The notes: generated from the sequence alone by a model not told the origin. DNA of 64,000 nt from Paracoccaceae bacterium (GCA_030148005.1 JASBUI010000039.1:1-64000); one strand, 5' to 3'. Counted from the first letter of the stretch, positions 1 to 10,686 are shown. Numbers and translations are program-made.

Positions 1-1306
<1,306 letters not shown>

Positions 1307-1310
<4 letters not shown>

Positions 1311-2209
1311 CCGACTGGCTAATCTCGCTTGAGGGGACGCCGGACGGCAAGACGCTGGCATTGTCGCTGGCAATTCTGGCCGCTTTTCTGCATGCGCTTT
1401 TCGGCGCCTTGCAGAAGGGGCGGCACGATCCATGGATGTCACGCGGGGCGATCGATTTCTGCTACAGCATGATGGCCGCGCCCTTTGCCTTTTTCGTCGT
1501 GCCCGCGCCAGCGCAAGAGACCTGGCCGATCTTTGGCATCGTTCTTGTGGTGCATATTATCTACAAGGTCCTGCAGGCGGTGACCTATTCCAAGGGCGCC
1601 TATACCGTTGTCTACCCGGTGGTACGGGGCACGGGGCCGCTTTTTGCGGTTGTTGGTGCCTACCTGCTTTTCGGCGAGGTTTTCAACCTTGTCCAATGGC
1701 TTGGCGTTGCGGTTCTTTTGTCGGGAATCTACGGGCTTGCGGCCTATAATCTGGCGCATGAAAGCGTGGATCGCGGACTTTTGAAGGTCGCCTTGGCGCT
1801 TGCGGTCCTGACAGGGATGTTCGTTGCGCTTTATACAACCATTGATGCCTACGGAATTCGCGCAACCCCCAACCCCTTTACCTTCCTTGCATGGTTCTTC
1901 TTTCTCGACGGTCTGACCCTGCCGCCCTTTGTTGCATGGCGCTGGTTCAAGATGGCGGACCGGCCCGATCTGGGGCCGCTGATGGCGCGGGGGGTTCTGG
2001 GGGCGGTTGTGGCCTTTTTCAGCTTTGGCGCGATCATGATGGCGACGCGGCTGGACAAGGTGGGCGAGGCGGCGGTCCTGAGAGAGACGTCGACGGTCTT
2101 TGCCGCGCTCATCGGCTGGCTGGTCTTGAAAGAGCGGGTCGGCCCGAGGCGGCTGATCCTGATGACTTTAATTGCCGCCGGGGCGGTGATAGTGGAATTT
2201 GGCGCGTAA
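1307..2209 (+). CDS. EamA/DMT-family transporter
   Basis: A 300-residue, strongly hydrophobic protein with about ten predicted membrane segments, matching the two-EamA-repeat drug/metabolite transporter superfamily. The likely start is a TTG overlapping the ftsY stop (TTGA), because residues from there give a short polar leader followed at once by the first membrane helix. Substrate cannot be inferred from sequence. The C-terminal half contains the typical EamA ending, in which a regulator-like '[18 protein letters not shown]' segment precedes the last helix. It lies between ftsY and yciB on the same strand with overlapping or near-overlapping ends. Confidence 0.85.
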
Positions 2210-2219
2210 GAGGGATGCA

Positions 2220-2819
2220 ATGACCGAGAAAAAGATCAAGCCTTGGGTGAAACTGGCGCTAGAGCTGGGCCCGATCATCCTGTTTTTCGTTGGCTATGGC
2301 CGGCTGAAGGAAATGACTTTCACCATCGGCGGTGTCGATTACGAAGGGTTCATCGTTGCGACGGCCATGTTCATCCCGCTTTTGGCCTTTACCACGTGGC
2401 TTTTGTACTACCTGACGGGGCGGATTTCGAAAGCGCAGATCATGACGCTTGTTCTGGTCGTGGTTTTTGGCGGGTTGACCGTCTGGTTCAACGATGAGCG
2501 TTTCTTCAAGATGAAGCCGACGATGATCTACTTGCTGTTCGGCGGGCTTTTGGGTTTCGGCCTGATGCGCGGGCGCAGCTATATGAAGGTGATCATGGAA
2601 GAGGCGATGCCGCTGGACCACGAGGGATGGATGATCCTGACCCGGCGGACATGCTTTTTCTTTCTGGGCCTGGCGCTGGCCAATGAAGTTGTCTGGCGCA
2701 CGATGAGCACCGACGCGTGGGTCAGTTTCAAGACTTTCGGCCTGACCGGTGCGGTGTTCGTTTTCTTCATGGCGCAGGGCAAGTTGATCGATGCACATGC
2801 ACCCAAAACGCCCAAGTAA
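2220..2819 (+). CDS. yciB: Inner membrane septation protein A family (YciB/IspZ)
   Basis: A 199-residue membrane protein with five or six hydrophobic segments that fits the YciB/IspZ family, linked in enterobacteria to septation and cell-envelope integrity. The ATG at 2220 is preferred over an upstream in-frame TTG (2199) because AGAGGG sits just upstream and the protein then starts with a short Lys-rich leader (MTEKKIKPW) before the first helix. The motif 'GGLTVWFNDERFFKMKPT' is characteristic of this family. It follows the DMT gene by 10 bp and converges with the GST gene 11 bp downstream. Confidence 0.88.
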   Translation: MTEKKIKPWVKLALELGPIILFFVGYGRLKEMTFTIGGVDYEGFIVATAMFIPLLAFTTWLLYYLTGRISKAQIMTLVLVVVFGGLTVWFNDERFFKMKPTMIYLLFGGLLGFGLMRGRSYMKVIMEEAMPLDHEGWMILTRRTCFFFLGLALANEVVWRTMSTDAWVSFKTFGLTGAVFVFFMAQGKLIDAHAPKTPK

Positions 2820-2830
2820 AAGCCGCGCCG

Positions 2831-3538
2831 CTATTCGCTGGATTTAAACAGAACCTCATGCGCTTTCTTGTCCTTGCGCAGATCAACGCGCAGGTCCGCG
2901 GCAAGGGCGCGGCCGCGGATGACGGCCGGGCGGGCGCTAATTTCATCCAGCCAACGGGCAAGATTGGGTTTGTCATCCAGCGTTTGCTCTTGGCCTTCCC
3001 ACAAAGACGCCCAGCCCCAGATGGCCATATCCGCGATAGAATAGAAGTCGCCGGCAACATAATGGTTTGAGTCAAGTTGCTTGTCCAAGACCTTGTAAAG
3101 ACGGCAAGTTTCCGATCTGTAGCGATCCTTTGCATAAGGCAGATCATTGGGCGGATCCATTGACGGGGCGTATTTGAGAAAGTGATGCGCCTGACCTGCC
3201 ATCGGGCCAAGCCCACCCATTTGCCACATCAGCCATTGCTCGACCGCGATGCGCTCACGCTCGGTCGTGCCGCCAAATTGGCCGGTCTTGCGCGCAAGAT
3301 AGGTCAGGATCGCGCCGCTTTCGAAGACGGACACAGGCTTGCCGTCCGGCCCGTCCGGGTCGACGATGGCCGGCATCTTGTTGTTTGGCGATATCGCAAG
3401 GAAGGCGGGATCGTATTGTTCGCCGCGATTGATGTTCACAAGGTTGAGGTTATAGTGCAGGCCCATTTCCTCTAGCGCGATGCTGATTTTCCAGCCGTTT
3501 GGCGTGGGCCAGAAGTAAAGCTCGATCGGGTCGGCCAT
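2831..3538 (-). CDS. Glutathione S-transferase family protein
   Basis: A 235-residue GST of the Nu/YfcG-like type. The N-terminal thioredoxin fold starts MADPIELYFWPTPNG and includes the cis-Pro region NKMPAIVD and the Glu-Ser pair (FESGAIL) that contacts glutathione. The C-terminal helical domain follows from about residue 95. The internal ATG at 3538 is chosen because AAGGAG lies 7 nt upstream, whereas an in-frame extension to 3592 has no family similarity. The usual catalytic Tyr/Ser is replaced by the PTPNGWK segment, as in YfcG/YghU-type enzymes that act as disulfide-bond reductases. The substrate is unknown. Its promoter region is back-to-back with the metZ riboswitch. Confidence 0.88.
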   Translation of the reverse strand: MADPIELYFWPTPNGWKISIALEEMGLHYNLNLVNINRGEQYDPAFLAISPNNKMPAIVDPDGPDGKPVSVFESGAILTYLARKTGQFGGTTERERIAVEQWLMWQMGGLGPMAGQAHHFLKYAPSMDPPNDLPYAKDRYRSETCRLYKVLDKQLDSNHYVAGDFYSIADMAIWGWASLWEGQEQTLDDKPNLARWLDEISARPAVIRGRALAADLRVDLRKDKKAHEVLFKSSE

Positions 3539-3650
3539 GTGATTTTCTCCTTCACGTTGGCCCCAAGATGACGAATTAGGCGGCAAGGGCAAGGGCCGCT
3601 ATTCGCGCGTGGTTGACGCGACGTTCCAAGGGGCGTAATCGATAGGCGTT

Positions 3651-3703
3651 GTGGCGATTTGTTCTCCGGATTGCGGGCCACGTTAAATATTCCGCTAAAG
3701 AGG
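3651..3703 (+). promoter_or_regulatory. SAM-II riboswitch (metA motif) upstream of metZ
   Basis: The architecture is that of the alphaproteobacterial SAM-II pseudoknot. P1 is formed by GTGGC (3651-3655) and GCCAC (3677-3681). The loop contains GATTTG followed by CCGGATTGC. The 3' strand carries GTTAAAT and then the hallmark GCTAAAGAGG (3694-3703). These elements match the known conserved SAM-II sequence in order and spacing. It lies about 65 bp before metZ, and SAM-II elements are known to control methionine-synthesis genes in this class. Ligand binding should lower metZ expression. A covariance-model search (Rfam RF00521) would confirm it. Confidence 0.82.
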
Positions 3704-3715
3704 TCAGGGTGATTT

Positions 3716-3749
3716 AACCCCCGGCGTCTTTGAACGGTGGGGGTTTTTT
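3716..3749 (+). terminator. Intrinsic terminator in the metZ leader
   Basis: AACCCCC (3716-3722) pairs with GGGGGTT (3739-3745), and the 3' arm runs into TTTTTT (3744-3749), only about 20 bp before the metZ start. It directly follows the SAM-II element. A competing small hairpin can form between GGGT (3707-3710) and ACCC (3717-3720), which would break the terminator's 5' arm. That arrangement fits transcriptional attenuation of metZ. Confidence 0.75.
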
Positions 3750-3769
3750 GTTGCCGAAAGGACAATGAG

Positions 3770-4951
3770 ATGAAGAATGACTGGAACACGCGGACCAAGC
3801 TGGTTCACGCGGGAACACGGCGCAGCCAGTACGGCGAGGTGTCGGAATCAATCTTTATGACCCAAGGCTTTGTCTATGAGACGGCCGAGGACGCCGAGGC
3901 GCGTTTCGTGGCGCTGGGTGATGATGAGTTCATTTATGCCCGTTACGGCAATCCGACCGTCCGCATGTTCGAAGATCGCATCGCCGCGCTTGAGGGGGCA
4001 GAGGATGCCTTTGCCACCGCATCGGGAATGGCGGCGGTCAGCGGGGCGCTGACGTCAATGCTGAAGGCCGGCGATCATGTCGTCAGCTCGCGCGCGCTGT
4101 TCGGGTCATGCCTTTACATCCTAGAAGAGGTGCTGGGCCGGTTCGGGGTTTCGGTGGATTTTGTCGATGGCACTGACATCGAGGCCTGGAAGGCGGCGAT
4201 CGGGCCGCAGACGCGGGCGGTCTTTTTCGAAAGCATCTCGAACCCGACGCTGGAAGTGATTGATATCAAGGCGGTATCGGCGCTGGCCCATGAGGTTGGC
4301 GCGATCGTGGTGGCCGACAACGTCTTTGCCACGCCGATCTTTCAGCGCTCGCTGGAATTGGGCGCGGATGTCGTCATCTACTCGGCGACCAAGCATATTG
4401 ACGGTCAGGGGCGCGCGCTTGGCGGGGTCATCCTAGGCACGCGCGAGTTTATCCGCGGCACGGTAGAACCTTACATGAAGCACACCGGCGGATCGATGAG
4501 CCCCTTTACCGCGTGGATCATGTTGAAAGGGCTTGAGACGCTGGACCTTCGCTGCCGCGCGCAGGCGCAATCGGCAAGTGCGATCGCCGAGGCGGTTCAG
4601 GGCAACGCGGCGGTATCTTCGGTCATCTATCCGTTCCTCAAAGAGCATCCGCAAAACGCGCTTGCGCGGGCGCAGATGCAAAAGGGCGGGACGATGGTAT
4701 CGCTTGACATCAAGGGCGGGCAGGCGGCGGCCTTTCGGTTTCTCAATGCGCTTGAGGTCATTCTGATCTCGAACAACCTTGGTGATGCCAAGTCGATCGC
4801 CACCCATCCCGCAACGACGACGCACCAGAGGCTGACGCCTGAACAGCGCGCCAGCCTTGGCATCGGAGACGGTTTGGTGCGCATCAGTGTCGGGATTGAA
4901 GACACCGATGATCTGATTTGGGATATCATGAACGCGCTGAAGGCAGTTTGA
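3770..4951 (+). CDS. metZ: O-succinylhomoserine sulfhydrylase (MetZ)
   Basis: A 393-residue Cys/Met-metabolism PLP enzyme that makes homocysteine from O-succinylhomoserine and sulfide. PLP-fold markers are visible: YARYGNPTV near the N-terminus, ATASGMAAV, the PLP-binding DNVFATP, and SATKHIDGQGR with the Schiff-base Lys at about residue 208. The C-terminal RISVGIED motif is intact. Length is normal for MetZ. The ATG at 3770 follows GAAAGGA. It is a single gene with its own SAM-II leader and terminator, which agrees with a methionine-pathway role. MetY or a cystathionine lyase would be alternative family members; the riboswitch and sequence favour MetZ. Confidence 0.92.
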   Translation: MKNDWNTRTKLVHAGTRRSQYGEVSESIFMTQGFVYETAEDAEARFVALGDDEFIYARYGNPTVRMFEDRIAALEGAEDAFATASGMAAVSGALTSMLKAGDHVVSSRALFGSCLYILEEVLGRFGVSVDFVDGTDIEAWKAAIGPQTRAVFFESISNPTLEVIDIKAVSALAHEVGAIVVADNVFATPIFQRSLELGADVVIYSATKHIDGQGRALGGVILGTREFIRGTVEPYMKHTGGSMSPFTAWIMLKGLETLDLRCRAQAQSASAIAEAVQGNAAVSSVIYPFLKEHPQNALARAQMQKGGTMVSLDIKGGQAAAFRFLNALEVILISNNLGDAKSIATHPATTTHQRLTPEQRASLGIGDGLVRISVGIEDTDDLIWDIMNALKAV

Positions 4952-5050
4952 CGCAGAAAGAGAGACGACTGCGATTTCTCGGCAAAAGCTGGTATGCAGG
5001 TGCAGGGCCCCATATCTAAGGGGCGTTGCGCATGAGCGTGGGAGAGGCCG

Positions 5051-6190
5051 ATGAACATTCATACCGGTACGTCTGACCAGGGCACGGGCAAGGAAAAAGG
5101 CCAGGAGCCTGAGAAGGATCCGGGCGTGGAAGAGGCCAGCCGGGCACTTGCGGTGCTTGAGCGCTGGGTCCTGCATGCCAGTGACGAAGAGATTGCCCGC
5201 CTGAACCCGCTGATCTCACGCCTGCGGCCAGAGTTCGAGGTTTCGAACTATCCGGCGCTGGCGCGGGCCTATCCTGAAGAGTTTGAAGCCGATGCCAGTT
5301 ATCGCGCGTCCCTGCCTGACATGCAGAACGGACCGTCCTCATCCATCCGGGGGGCAAAGCGGCATATCGAGCATGTGGGGATATCGAACTTTCGCCTGCC
5401 GATCCGGTTTCACACCCGCAATGGCGGTGATCTGACGCTGGAGACCTCTGTCACGGGCACGGTCAGCCTTGAGGCAGAGAAGAAGGGCATCAACATGTCG
5501 CGCATCATGCGCACCTTTTACCGCCATTCAGAGCAGACCTTCAGCTTTGAGGTGATCGAGGCGGCGCTGGACGACTATAAAAGCGATCTGGACAGTTTCG
5601 ATGCGCGCATACAGATGCGGTTTTCCTTTCCGATGAAGGTGAACAGCCTGCGCTCGGGGCTGGAGGGGTATCAGTACTACGACATCGCGCTGGAGCTTGT
5701 GGAAAGTGCAGGCGCGCGCAAGAAGATCGTGCATCTTGACTATGTCTATTCCTCGACCTGCCCCTGTTCGCTTGAGCTGAGCGAGCATGCGCGCCAGTTT
5801 CGCGGGCAGCTTGCCTCGGCCCATTCGCAAAGGTCGGTGGCGCGCATTTCGGTAGAGATGGACGACAGCAAGGGATGTCTGTGGTTCGAAGACCTGATCG
5901 ATATCTGCCGCGGGGCGGTGGTGACAGAGACGCAAGTGATGGTCAAACGCGAGGACGAACAGGCCTTTGCCGAACTCAACGCCGCCAATCCGATGTTTGT
6001 CGAGGATGCGGCGCGGTCATTCTGCGAGGCGCTGCAACGCGATGAGCGCATCCGCGATTTCCGCATTGTCGCAAGCCATCAGGAAAGCCTGCATTCGCAT
6101 GATGCGGTGTCGGTTCTGAGCGAGGGGGAAACCTTTGCCGGCGAAAGTCTGGACCCGCGGCTTTTCGATACGCTTTACCACGTGGGGTGA
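5051..6190 (+). CDS. folE2: GTP cyclohydrolase FolE2
   Basis: FolE2 converts GTP to dihydroneopterin triphosphate, the first step of folate synthesis. The 379-residue protein carries the family-defining STCPCS motif (Cys about residues 237 and 239, metal/active-site region), the N-terminal HVGISNFRLPI segment, and SLHSHDA near the C-terminus. It starts with a charged tail of about 95 residues that is longer than in most FolE2 proteins. The start is supported by GGGAGAG before the ATG. It stands alone here; folB and folP lie 11 kb downstream. In other bacteria FolE2 is often a zinc-sparing substitute for FolE; no Zur box was identified here. Confidence 0.93.
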   Translation: MNIHTGTSDQGTGKEKGQEPEKDPGVEEASRALAVLERWVLHASDEEIARLNPLISRLRPEFEVSNYPALARAYPEEFEADASYRASLPDMQNGPSSSIRGAKRHIEHVGISNFRLPIRFHTRNGGDLTLETSVTGTVSLEAEKKGINMSRIMRTFYRHSEQTFSFEVIEAALDDYKSDLDSFDARIQMRFSFPMKVNSLRSGLEGYQYYDIALELVESAGARKKIVHLDYVYSSTCPCSLELSEHARQFRGQLASAHSQRSVARISVEMDDSKGCLWFEDLIDICRGAVVTETQVMVKREDEQAFAELNAANPMFVEDAARSFCEALQRDERIRDFRIVASHQESLHSHDAVSVLSEGETFAGESLDPRLFDTLYHVG

Positions 6191-6327
6191 TGCGGGCGGG
6201 GCGCGAGGAGGGTCGCGGCCGGGGGCCGCGATGCCTTCGGCGAGGATATTTGAGCCACAAAGAAATCAAAGCCTGAACGGTTGGCGGCGCTTGACAGTTG
6301 CGGGGCGAAACGCCAACCCTCGCGCCC

Positions 6328-7776
6328 ATGTTGGACATGCGCCCTGTTGGATATGTTATCGGCCTTTTGGTGGCCGCTTTGGGCGCGGCGATGCTGGTGC
6401 CGATGGGGTTTGACCTTTGGTGGGGCAATCCGCATTGGACCGTTTTTCTGGAAACTTCGATCATAACGCTGATGATCGGATCGATGGTGGCGCTGGCCTG
6501 TCATGGCGGGACGGGGCGGGGGCTTTCGATTCAGCAGACGTTCCTTCTTACGACACTGGTTTGGGTGGCGCTGCCGATATTCGGGGCGCTGCCCTTTGTA
6601 TTCGGGGCGACCGAGGCGCGGATCGTTGATGCGTTTTTCGAGGCGATGTCGGGGATGACAACGACCGGATCGACGGTGTTCAGCGGTCTGGAGACTTTGC
6701 CCGAGGGGCTGATCCTGTGGCGATCGATGCTGCAGTGGTTTGGCGGGATCGGCATCATCGTGGTGGCGATGGTCTTTTTGCCCGAGCTGCGCGTCGGGGG
6801 CATGCAGATCTTTCGCTCGGAGGCTTTTGATACCGCGGGCAAGATCCTGCCGCGCGCGGCCGAGATCGCCCGGCAGATCGTGGTGATCTATTTCGGCCTG
6901 ACGCTTGGCTGTTTCCTTGCCTATATGGCGTCGGGGCTGACGGGGTATGAGGCGATCAACCATGCGCTGACGACGGTGTCGACGGGCGGGTTTTCCACCT
7001 CTGACGCTTCCTTTGGACGGCATCAGGGTTCGGCGGAGTATGTCGCTTCGGTGTTCATGGTGCTGGCCAGCCTGCCGTTTGTTCGATTTGTGCAGATGCT
7101 GGGCGGCAACGCGCAGCCGCTTTTCCGCGACTCTCAGGTGCGCGCCTTTCTTCTGGTGGTGGCGGCGCTTGTGGCTGTTGTGGCGCTTTACCGGGTGATC
7201 GTGAACGGCGACAATGCCGAACATGCCTTGCGCGAAGGGGTTTTCAACGTCACCTCGATCATCACTGGCACCGGGTTTGCCAGCGTTGACTATCAGCTTT
7301 GGGGCACTTTCCCGATCGCGCTGTTCTTTTTCATCGGCCTGATCGGCGGCTGTGCGGGATCGACCTGTTGTTCGATCAAGATCTTTCGCTACCAGTTGCT
7401 GATTGCCTCTGTGCGGGCCCAGATCGGCCGGATCCACTCTCCTAGCGGGATATTCAAGCCGCGCTATGAGGGGCGGCCCGTCAGCGAGGATGTCCTGTCA
7501 TCGGTCATGTCGTTCTTTGTCTTTTTCATCGTCACGCTTGGGATCGTGGCGATCCTTCTTGGCACCACGGGGCTGGACTTCATCACCTCGATTTCAGGTG
7601 CTGCGACGGCGCTGGCCAATGTGGGGCCGGGCCTGGGCGATACGATCGGGCCTGCGGGCAACTTCAGCAGCCTCAATGACACGGCCAAGTGGATACTTTC
7701 CGGCGCGATGCTTTTGGGGCGGCTGGAGCTGATGGCGGTCTATGTCATTCTGACGCTGCACTTCTGGCGGACCTGA
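6328..7776 (+). CDS. trkH: TrkH-family potassium uptake protein
   Basis: The membrane subunit of a Trk-type K+ transporter: 482 residues with four M1-P-M2 pore repeats. Filter-loop signatures can be read in order: SGMTTTGSTV, TTVSTGGFS, ITGTGFASVD and TALANVGPGLG. The ATG at 6328 (MLDMRPVGYVIG) is preferred over an upstream TTG (6298) because family members start at this point. No trkA gene is adjacent, so the cytoplasmic regulatory subunit must be elsewhere. It is followed by a convergent gene 27 bp downstream. Confidence 0.93.
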   Translation: MLDMRPVGYVIGLLVAALGAAMLVPMGFDLWWGNPHWTVFLETSIITLMIGSMVALACHGGTGRGLSIQQTFLLTTLVWVALPIFGALPFVFGATEARIVDAFFEAMSGMTTTGSTVFSGLETLPEGLILWRSMLQWFGGIGIIVVAMVFLPELRVGGMQIFRSEAFDTAGKILPRAAEIARQIVVIYFGLTLGCFLAYMASGLTGYEAINHALTTVSTGGFSTSDASFGRHQGSAEYVASVFMVLASLPFVRFVQMLGGNAQPLFRDSQVRAFLLVVAALVAVVALYRVIVNGDNAEHALREGVFNVTSIITGTGFASVDYQLWGTFPIALFFFIGLIGGCAGSTCCSIKIFRYQLLIASVRAQIGRIHSPSGIFKPRYEGRPVSEDVLSSVMSFFVFFIVTLGIVAILLGTTGLDFITSISGAATALANVGPGLGDTIGPAGNFSSLNDTAKWILSGAMLLGRLELMAVYVILTLHFWRT

Positions 7777-7803
7777 AAAGGCCCGCGTTGGGGCTGCGTC
7801 GGC

Positions 7804-9534
7804 CTATGGCCAGCAGGACACAAGAACGGTCATCTTGTCGGCCAGATCGGTCAGGTCCTCGGGGTCCAAGTTGCCATTGCGGCGCGCGCGCTGCATCGAG
7901 ACGCCTGCGTCCGACAGCAGCATGTTCAGCGTATCGGCGTTCAGGGCAAAGCTGACCTCATCGGGAAGTTTGCGGCCATCGTCGTCGCTGCGGGTCAGGA
8001 GCATGCCAAGAACGGTGCCATCGGCGCTTAGGACCGGGCCGCCTGCGTCTTCGGCCATGACCGTCACTTCAAGGCGCGACAGTTCAGGTTCGCCGCGCAA
8101 ACCGCGGATGTCGGCCAGCTGGCCAAATGTCAGGGTCGGCGCGCCAAGGATGCCGCCGTAGGAGTAGCCCGAAACGGCGATGTCGGATTTCAGGCGCGGA
8201 ACAGCATCCTTGAAGATGGCGATGCCGGGCGGGGAAAGGGGCGTTTTGGGCTTGAGGATCGCAAGGCCAAGCGCGGCGTCTGTCCGCAGGGCATCGGCGC
8301 CGTCATCGCCGACCGTGATGCGGGTGCATGCATCGACCGCATCGGCAGTGGTGACCACCGTGCCGCTTGCATCGACAAAAAAGCCAGAGCGCGTGCGCAT
8401 CGGTGTGCGAAGTTCAAGGCCCGCCACAAGGTCGATGGATTGTTCATCGCCGGGCTGGCGGTCTGTCTCGTTCAGGACCGCACCGGGCAGGGGGGTGAAA
8501 CTGGCGCGCATGTCAGAGATCACGCGCTGCATCCGGCGATCGTCGCCTGCGGGCCATACAAGGGTAAAGCCCTTGATCTGACCGCCGCTGCGCTGGGCGA
8601 AGGTGTAGGAGGCGATTTCGTCGTTCTGGCCGGTCAGGACAAACTCATCACCCTTGATCTCGCGAAAGCCCTTGCGCGGGATGATCTTGAGCGTTTGCAG
8701 GACGTCGTAGAGGCCCGAAAGCGTGGCTTTGGTGCCTTTCTGGCTGATCAGGATGACCTGGGCGCCGCTGTCGCCGGTCGGCTCATAGCGCGCGAAAGGA
8801 AACTCATAACTGGAGAAGGATACCATCGATGCGGGCATGCGGATCGAAATGCCGGCCTTTTCGTCAACGATGGTCTGCATCCCAAGCTGCGCCAGAACAG
8901 AGCGATAGTCCTGCATAAGCTCTGCCCGCTGGGCGGTGGTCAGAATGCCGGTGGGTTCATAGCCCTTTGCCTCTTGGTAGGCGCCCATTGCGCGGCGGGT
9001 GCCTGCGCCGAAGGCGCCGTCGATGGCGGCGGTGTAGAACCCTTCCCATTCAAGGGCGCGCTGAAGGTCCATGCGTTCTTCGGGGCCAAGTTCGCCCTCG
9101 CTTATGCGGGCCTGACGGGGTGTTTCGTCGGGCAGGGTGGATTGGATTGCGGGGCTTTGGCCCGTCTCTGCCGTGGTCTCGGCCGGGGCAGGTTCAGGCG
9201 TTGGTACCGCGCCTGCGCCAATGGGCCAGAAACGTTGGCGGAATGCGCCGCCGTCGGCGATAAAGCTGTCGCGGGGGATGCGCCCCTGCGCGCGCAGGCG
9301 CACAAGCGTGGCGTTTGCTTCGGTGTCGCTATAGGGGCCAAGGACGATGGCGTACCAGCCAGAGCCAAGGGAAAATCCGCTGACGGATGCAAGTTCGGAT
9401 GTATAGGCACGGGCGCGTGCCTGAGCCTCTGCCAGGCTTGGCTGAGCCTCGATCTGGACCCAAAGCTGACCCTGGGCCATCGCGGCGGCCGGAACAAGCA
9501 TCCACAGCGCAACGAGCAAACGACGAATAAGCAA
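7804..9534 (-). CDS. Exported SPOR / peptidoglycan-binding / inactive trypsin-like protein
   Basis: A 576-residue exported protein. Visible order: a signal peptide (to about residue 21, AMAQG), a SPOR-like repeat (about 22-95), a Pro/Glu linker, a PG_binding_1 domain (about 155-210, ending TGILTTAQRAEL) and a C-terminal trypsin-like fold (about 380-530). The trypsin fold appears catalytically dead: the His position reads TTADAVDA, the Asp position reads LGLAIL, and the Ser position reads EDAGGPV (Ser to Ala). The start is a TTG with AAAGG upstream; later ATGs would cut the signal peptide. It probably binds cell-wall glycan in the periplasm rather than cutting peptides. The gene is divergent from glyQ. 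Confidence 0.82.
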   Translation of the reverse strand: MLIRRLLVALWMLVPAAAMAQGQLWVQIEAQPSLAEAQARARAYTSELASVSGFSLGSGWYAIVLGPYSDTEANATLVRLRAQGRIPRDSFIADGGAFRQRFWPIGAGAVPTPEPAPAETTAETGQSPAIQSTLPDETPRQARISEGELGPEERMDLQRALEWEGFYTAAIDGAFGAGTRRAMGAYQEAKGYEPTGILTTAQRAELMQDYRSVLAQLGMQTIVDEKAGISIRMPASMVSFSSYEFPFARYEPTGDSGAQVILISQKGTKATLSGLYDVLQTLKIIPRKGFREIKGDEFVLTGQNDEIASYTFAQRSGGQIKGFTLVWPAGDDRRMQRVISDMRASFTPLPGAVLNETDRQPGDEQSIDLVAGLELRTPMRTRSGFFVDASGTVVTTADAVDACTRITVGDDGADALRTDAALGLAILKPKTPLSPPGIAIFKDAVPRLKSDIAVSGYSYGGILGAPTLTFGQLADIRGLRGEPELSRLEVTVMAEDAGGPVLSADGTVLGMLLTRSDDDGRKLPDEVSFALNADTLNMLLSDAGVSMQRARRNGNLDPEDLTDLADKMTVLVSCWP

Positions 9535-9638
9535 TTTAGAAACCTTTCACACTTCCCCCCGACACCCCAAGTCGGGCATCTGCGCGTCACCCTATCAAAG
9601 CCTGCGCATGATGCACCAGCTAAAGACACAAGGTCCGA

Positions 9639-9667
9639 TTGACCCTCGTGAAACTGTTGCCTATTGA
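9639..9667 (+). promoter_or_regulatory. Candidate sigma-70 promoter for glyQ operon
   Basis: TTGACC (9639-9644) and TATTGA (9662-9667) are separated by exactly 17 bp and lie 25 bp before the glyQ start. The two hexamers match four or more consensus bases each. It is the best promoter-like pair seen in the 158-bp divergent gap between the protease homologue and glyQ. This is pattern recognition only. Confidence 0.4.
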
Positions 9668-9692
9668 GAACGCGCTTTATTGAGGATGCACC

Positions 9693-10625
9693 ATGCCGCA
9701 GTCACAGGGCACGCCGCGCTCGTTCCAAGAGATCATTCTGAGGTTACAGGCCTATTGGGCCGCCAAGGGATGTGCCGTGCTGCAACCCTACGATATGGAA
9801 GTGGGGGCGGGGACATTCCATCCGGCCACGACCATGCGTTCGCTTGGTAGCACGCCTTGGGCCGCAGCCTATGTTCAGCCCTCGCGCCGCCCGACCGACG
9901 GGCGCTATGGCGACAGCCCCAACCGCTGGCAGCACTATTACCAGTTTCAGGTGATCATCAAACCATCGCCCCCCGACCTGCAGGAGCTTTACCTTGGCTC
10001 GCTTGCCGCGATCGGGATCGATATGGACCTGCATGACATCCGCTTTGTCGAGGATGACTGGGAAAGCCCGACGCTGGGCGCTTGGGGTCTTGGCTGGGAG
10101 GTCTGGTGCGATGGCATGGAGGTCAGCCAGTTCACCTATTTCCAACAAGTCGGCGGGCAGGACTGCAAGCCGGTTTCGGGTGAGCTTACCTATGGGCTTG
10201 AGCGGCTGGCGATGTATGTTCTGGGGATCGATGACGGCAACGAGATGCCTTTCAATGACCCGGATGCGCCGATCCCGCTGAAATATGGCGATGTCTTTCG
10301 CGAGGCTGAGGCGCAATATGCGCGCTGGAACTTCGATGTGGCCGACACCGATATGCTGCTGCAACATTTCGAGGATGCAGAGGCCGAATGCGCCCGCATT
10401 CTGGCCGAGCCTGCCGATGACCCCAAGACGGGGCGGCGGATCGTCATGGCGCTTCCGGCCTATGATCAATGCATCAAGGCCAGCCATCTGTTCAATCTTC
10501 TCGATGCGCGCGGTGTGATTTCGGTGACCGAACGGCAGGCCTATATCGGCCGCGTGCGCGCCCTGTCCAAAGCCTGTGGCGAGGCCTTTGTTCAGACCGA
10601 GGCCGGCGGCTGGTCGGCCCAATGA
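9693..10625 (+). CDS. glyQ: Glycine-tRNA ligase alpha subunit
   Basis: Catalytic alpha subunit of the bacterial two-subunit glycyl-tRNA synthetase, which charges tRNA-Gly. The 310-residue length is normal. Class II features are visible: [20 protein letters not shown] (motif region binding ATP and glycine), [19 protein letters not shown], and the YGLERLAMY motif. The ATG is preceded by GAGG. It is followed by a small DUF6446-like gene and then glyS, so both subunits are in one operon, as is usual for Rhodobacterales. Confidence 0.97.
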   Translation: MPQSQGTPRSFQEIILRLQAYWAAKGCAVLQPYDMEVGAGTFHPATTMRSLGSTPWAAAYVQPSRRPTDGRYGDSPNRWQHYYQFQVIIKPSPPDLQELYLGSLAAIGIDMDLHDIRFVEDDWESPTLGAWGLGWEVWCDGMEVSQFTYFQQVGGQDCKPVSGELTYGLERLAMYVLGIDDGNEMPFNDPDAPIPLKYGDVFREAEAQYARWNFDVADTDMLLQHFEDAEAECARILAEPADDPKTGRRIVMALPAYDQCIKASHLFNLLDARGVISVTERQAYIGRVRALSKACGEAFVQTEAGGWSAQ

Positions 10626-10686
10626 GTTTACCCATCGCAATCAGGCGGCCATGCGCGCGCGCCCAAGTTTTCCCGAGGATCCCAAA

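Noticed and set aside
3646-3749. SAM/SAH or SAM-V riboswitch as alternatives before metZ
   Set aside because: The sequence has the GATTTG, GTTAAAT and GCTAAAGAGG blocks and P1 of SAM-II; the elements expected for the SAM/SAH type were not seen.
6175-7437. Minus-strand open frame of 420 codons opposite trkH
   Set aside because: Arg/His/Gln/Pro-rich antisense of a clear membrane transporter; no membrane helix or family motif.
8440-9642. Long plus-strand open frame of 400 codons opposite the protease homologue
   Set aside because: It lies entirely antisense to a gene with signal peptide and recognisable domains; its protein has a Gly/Ala/Arg composition typical of GC-rich shadow frames and no motif.
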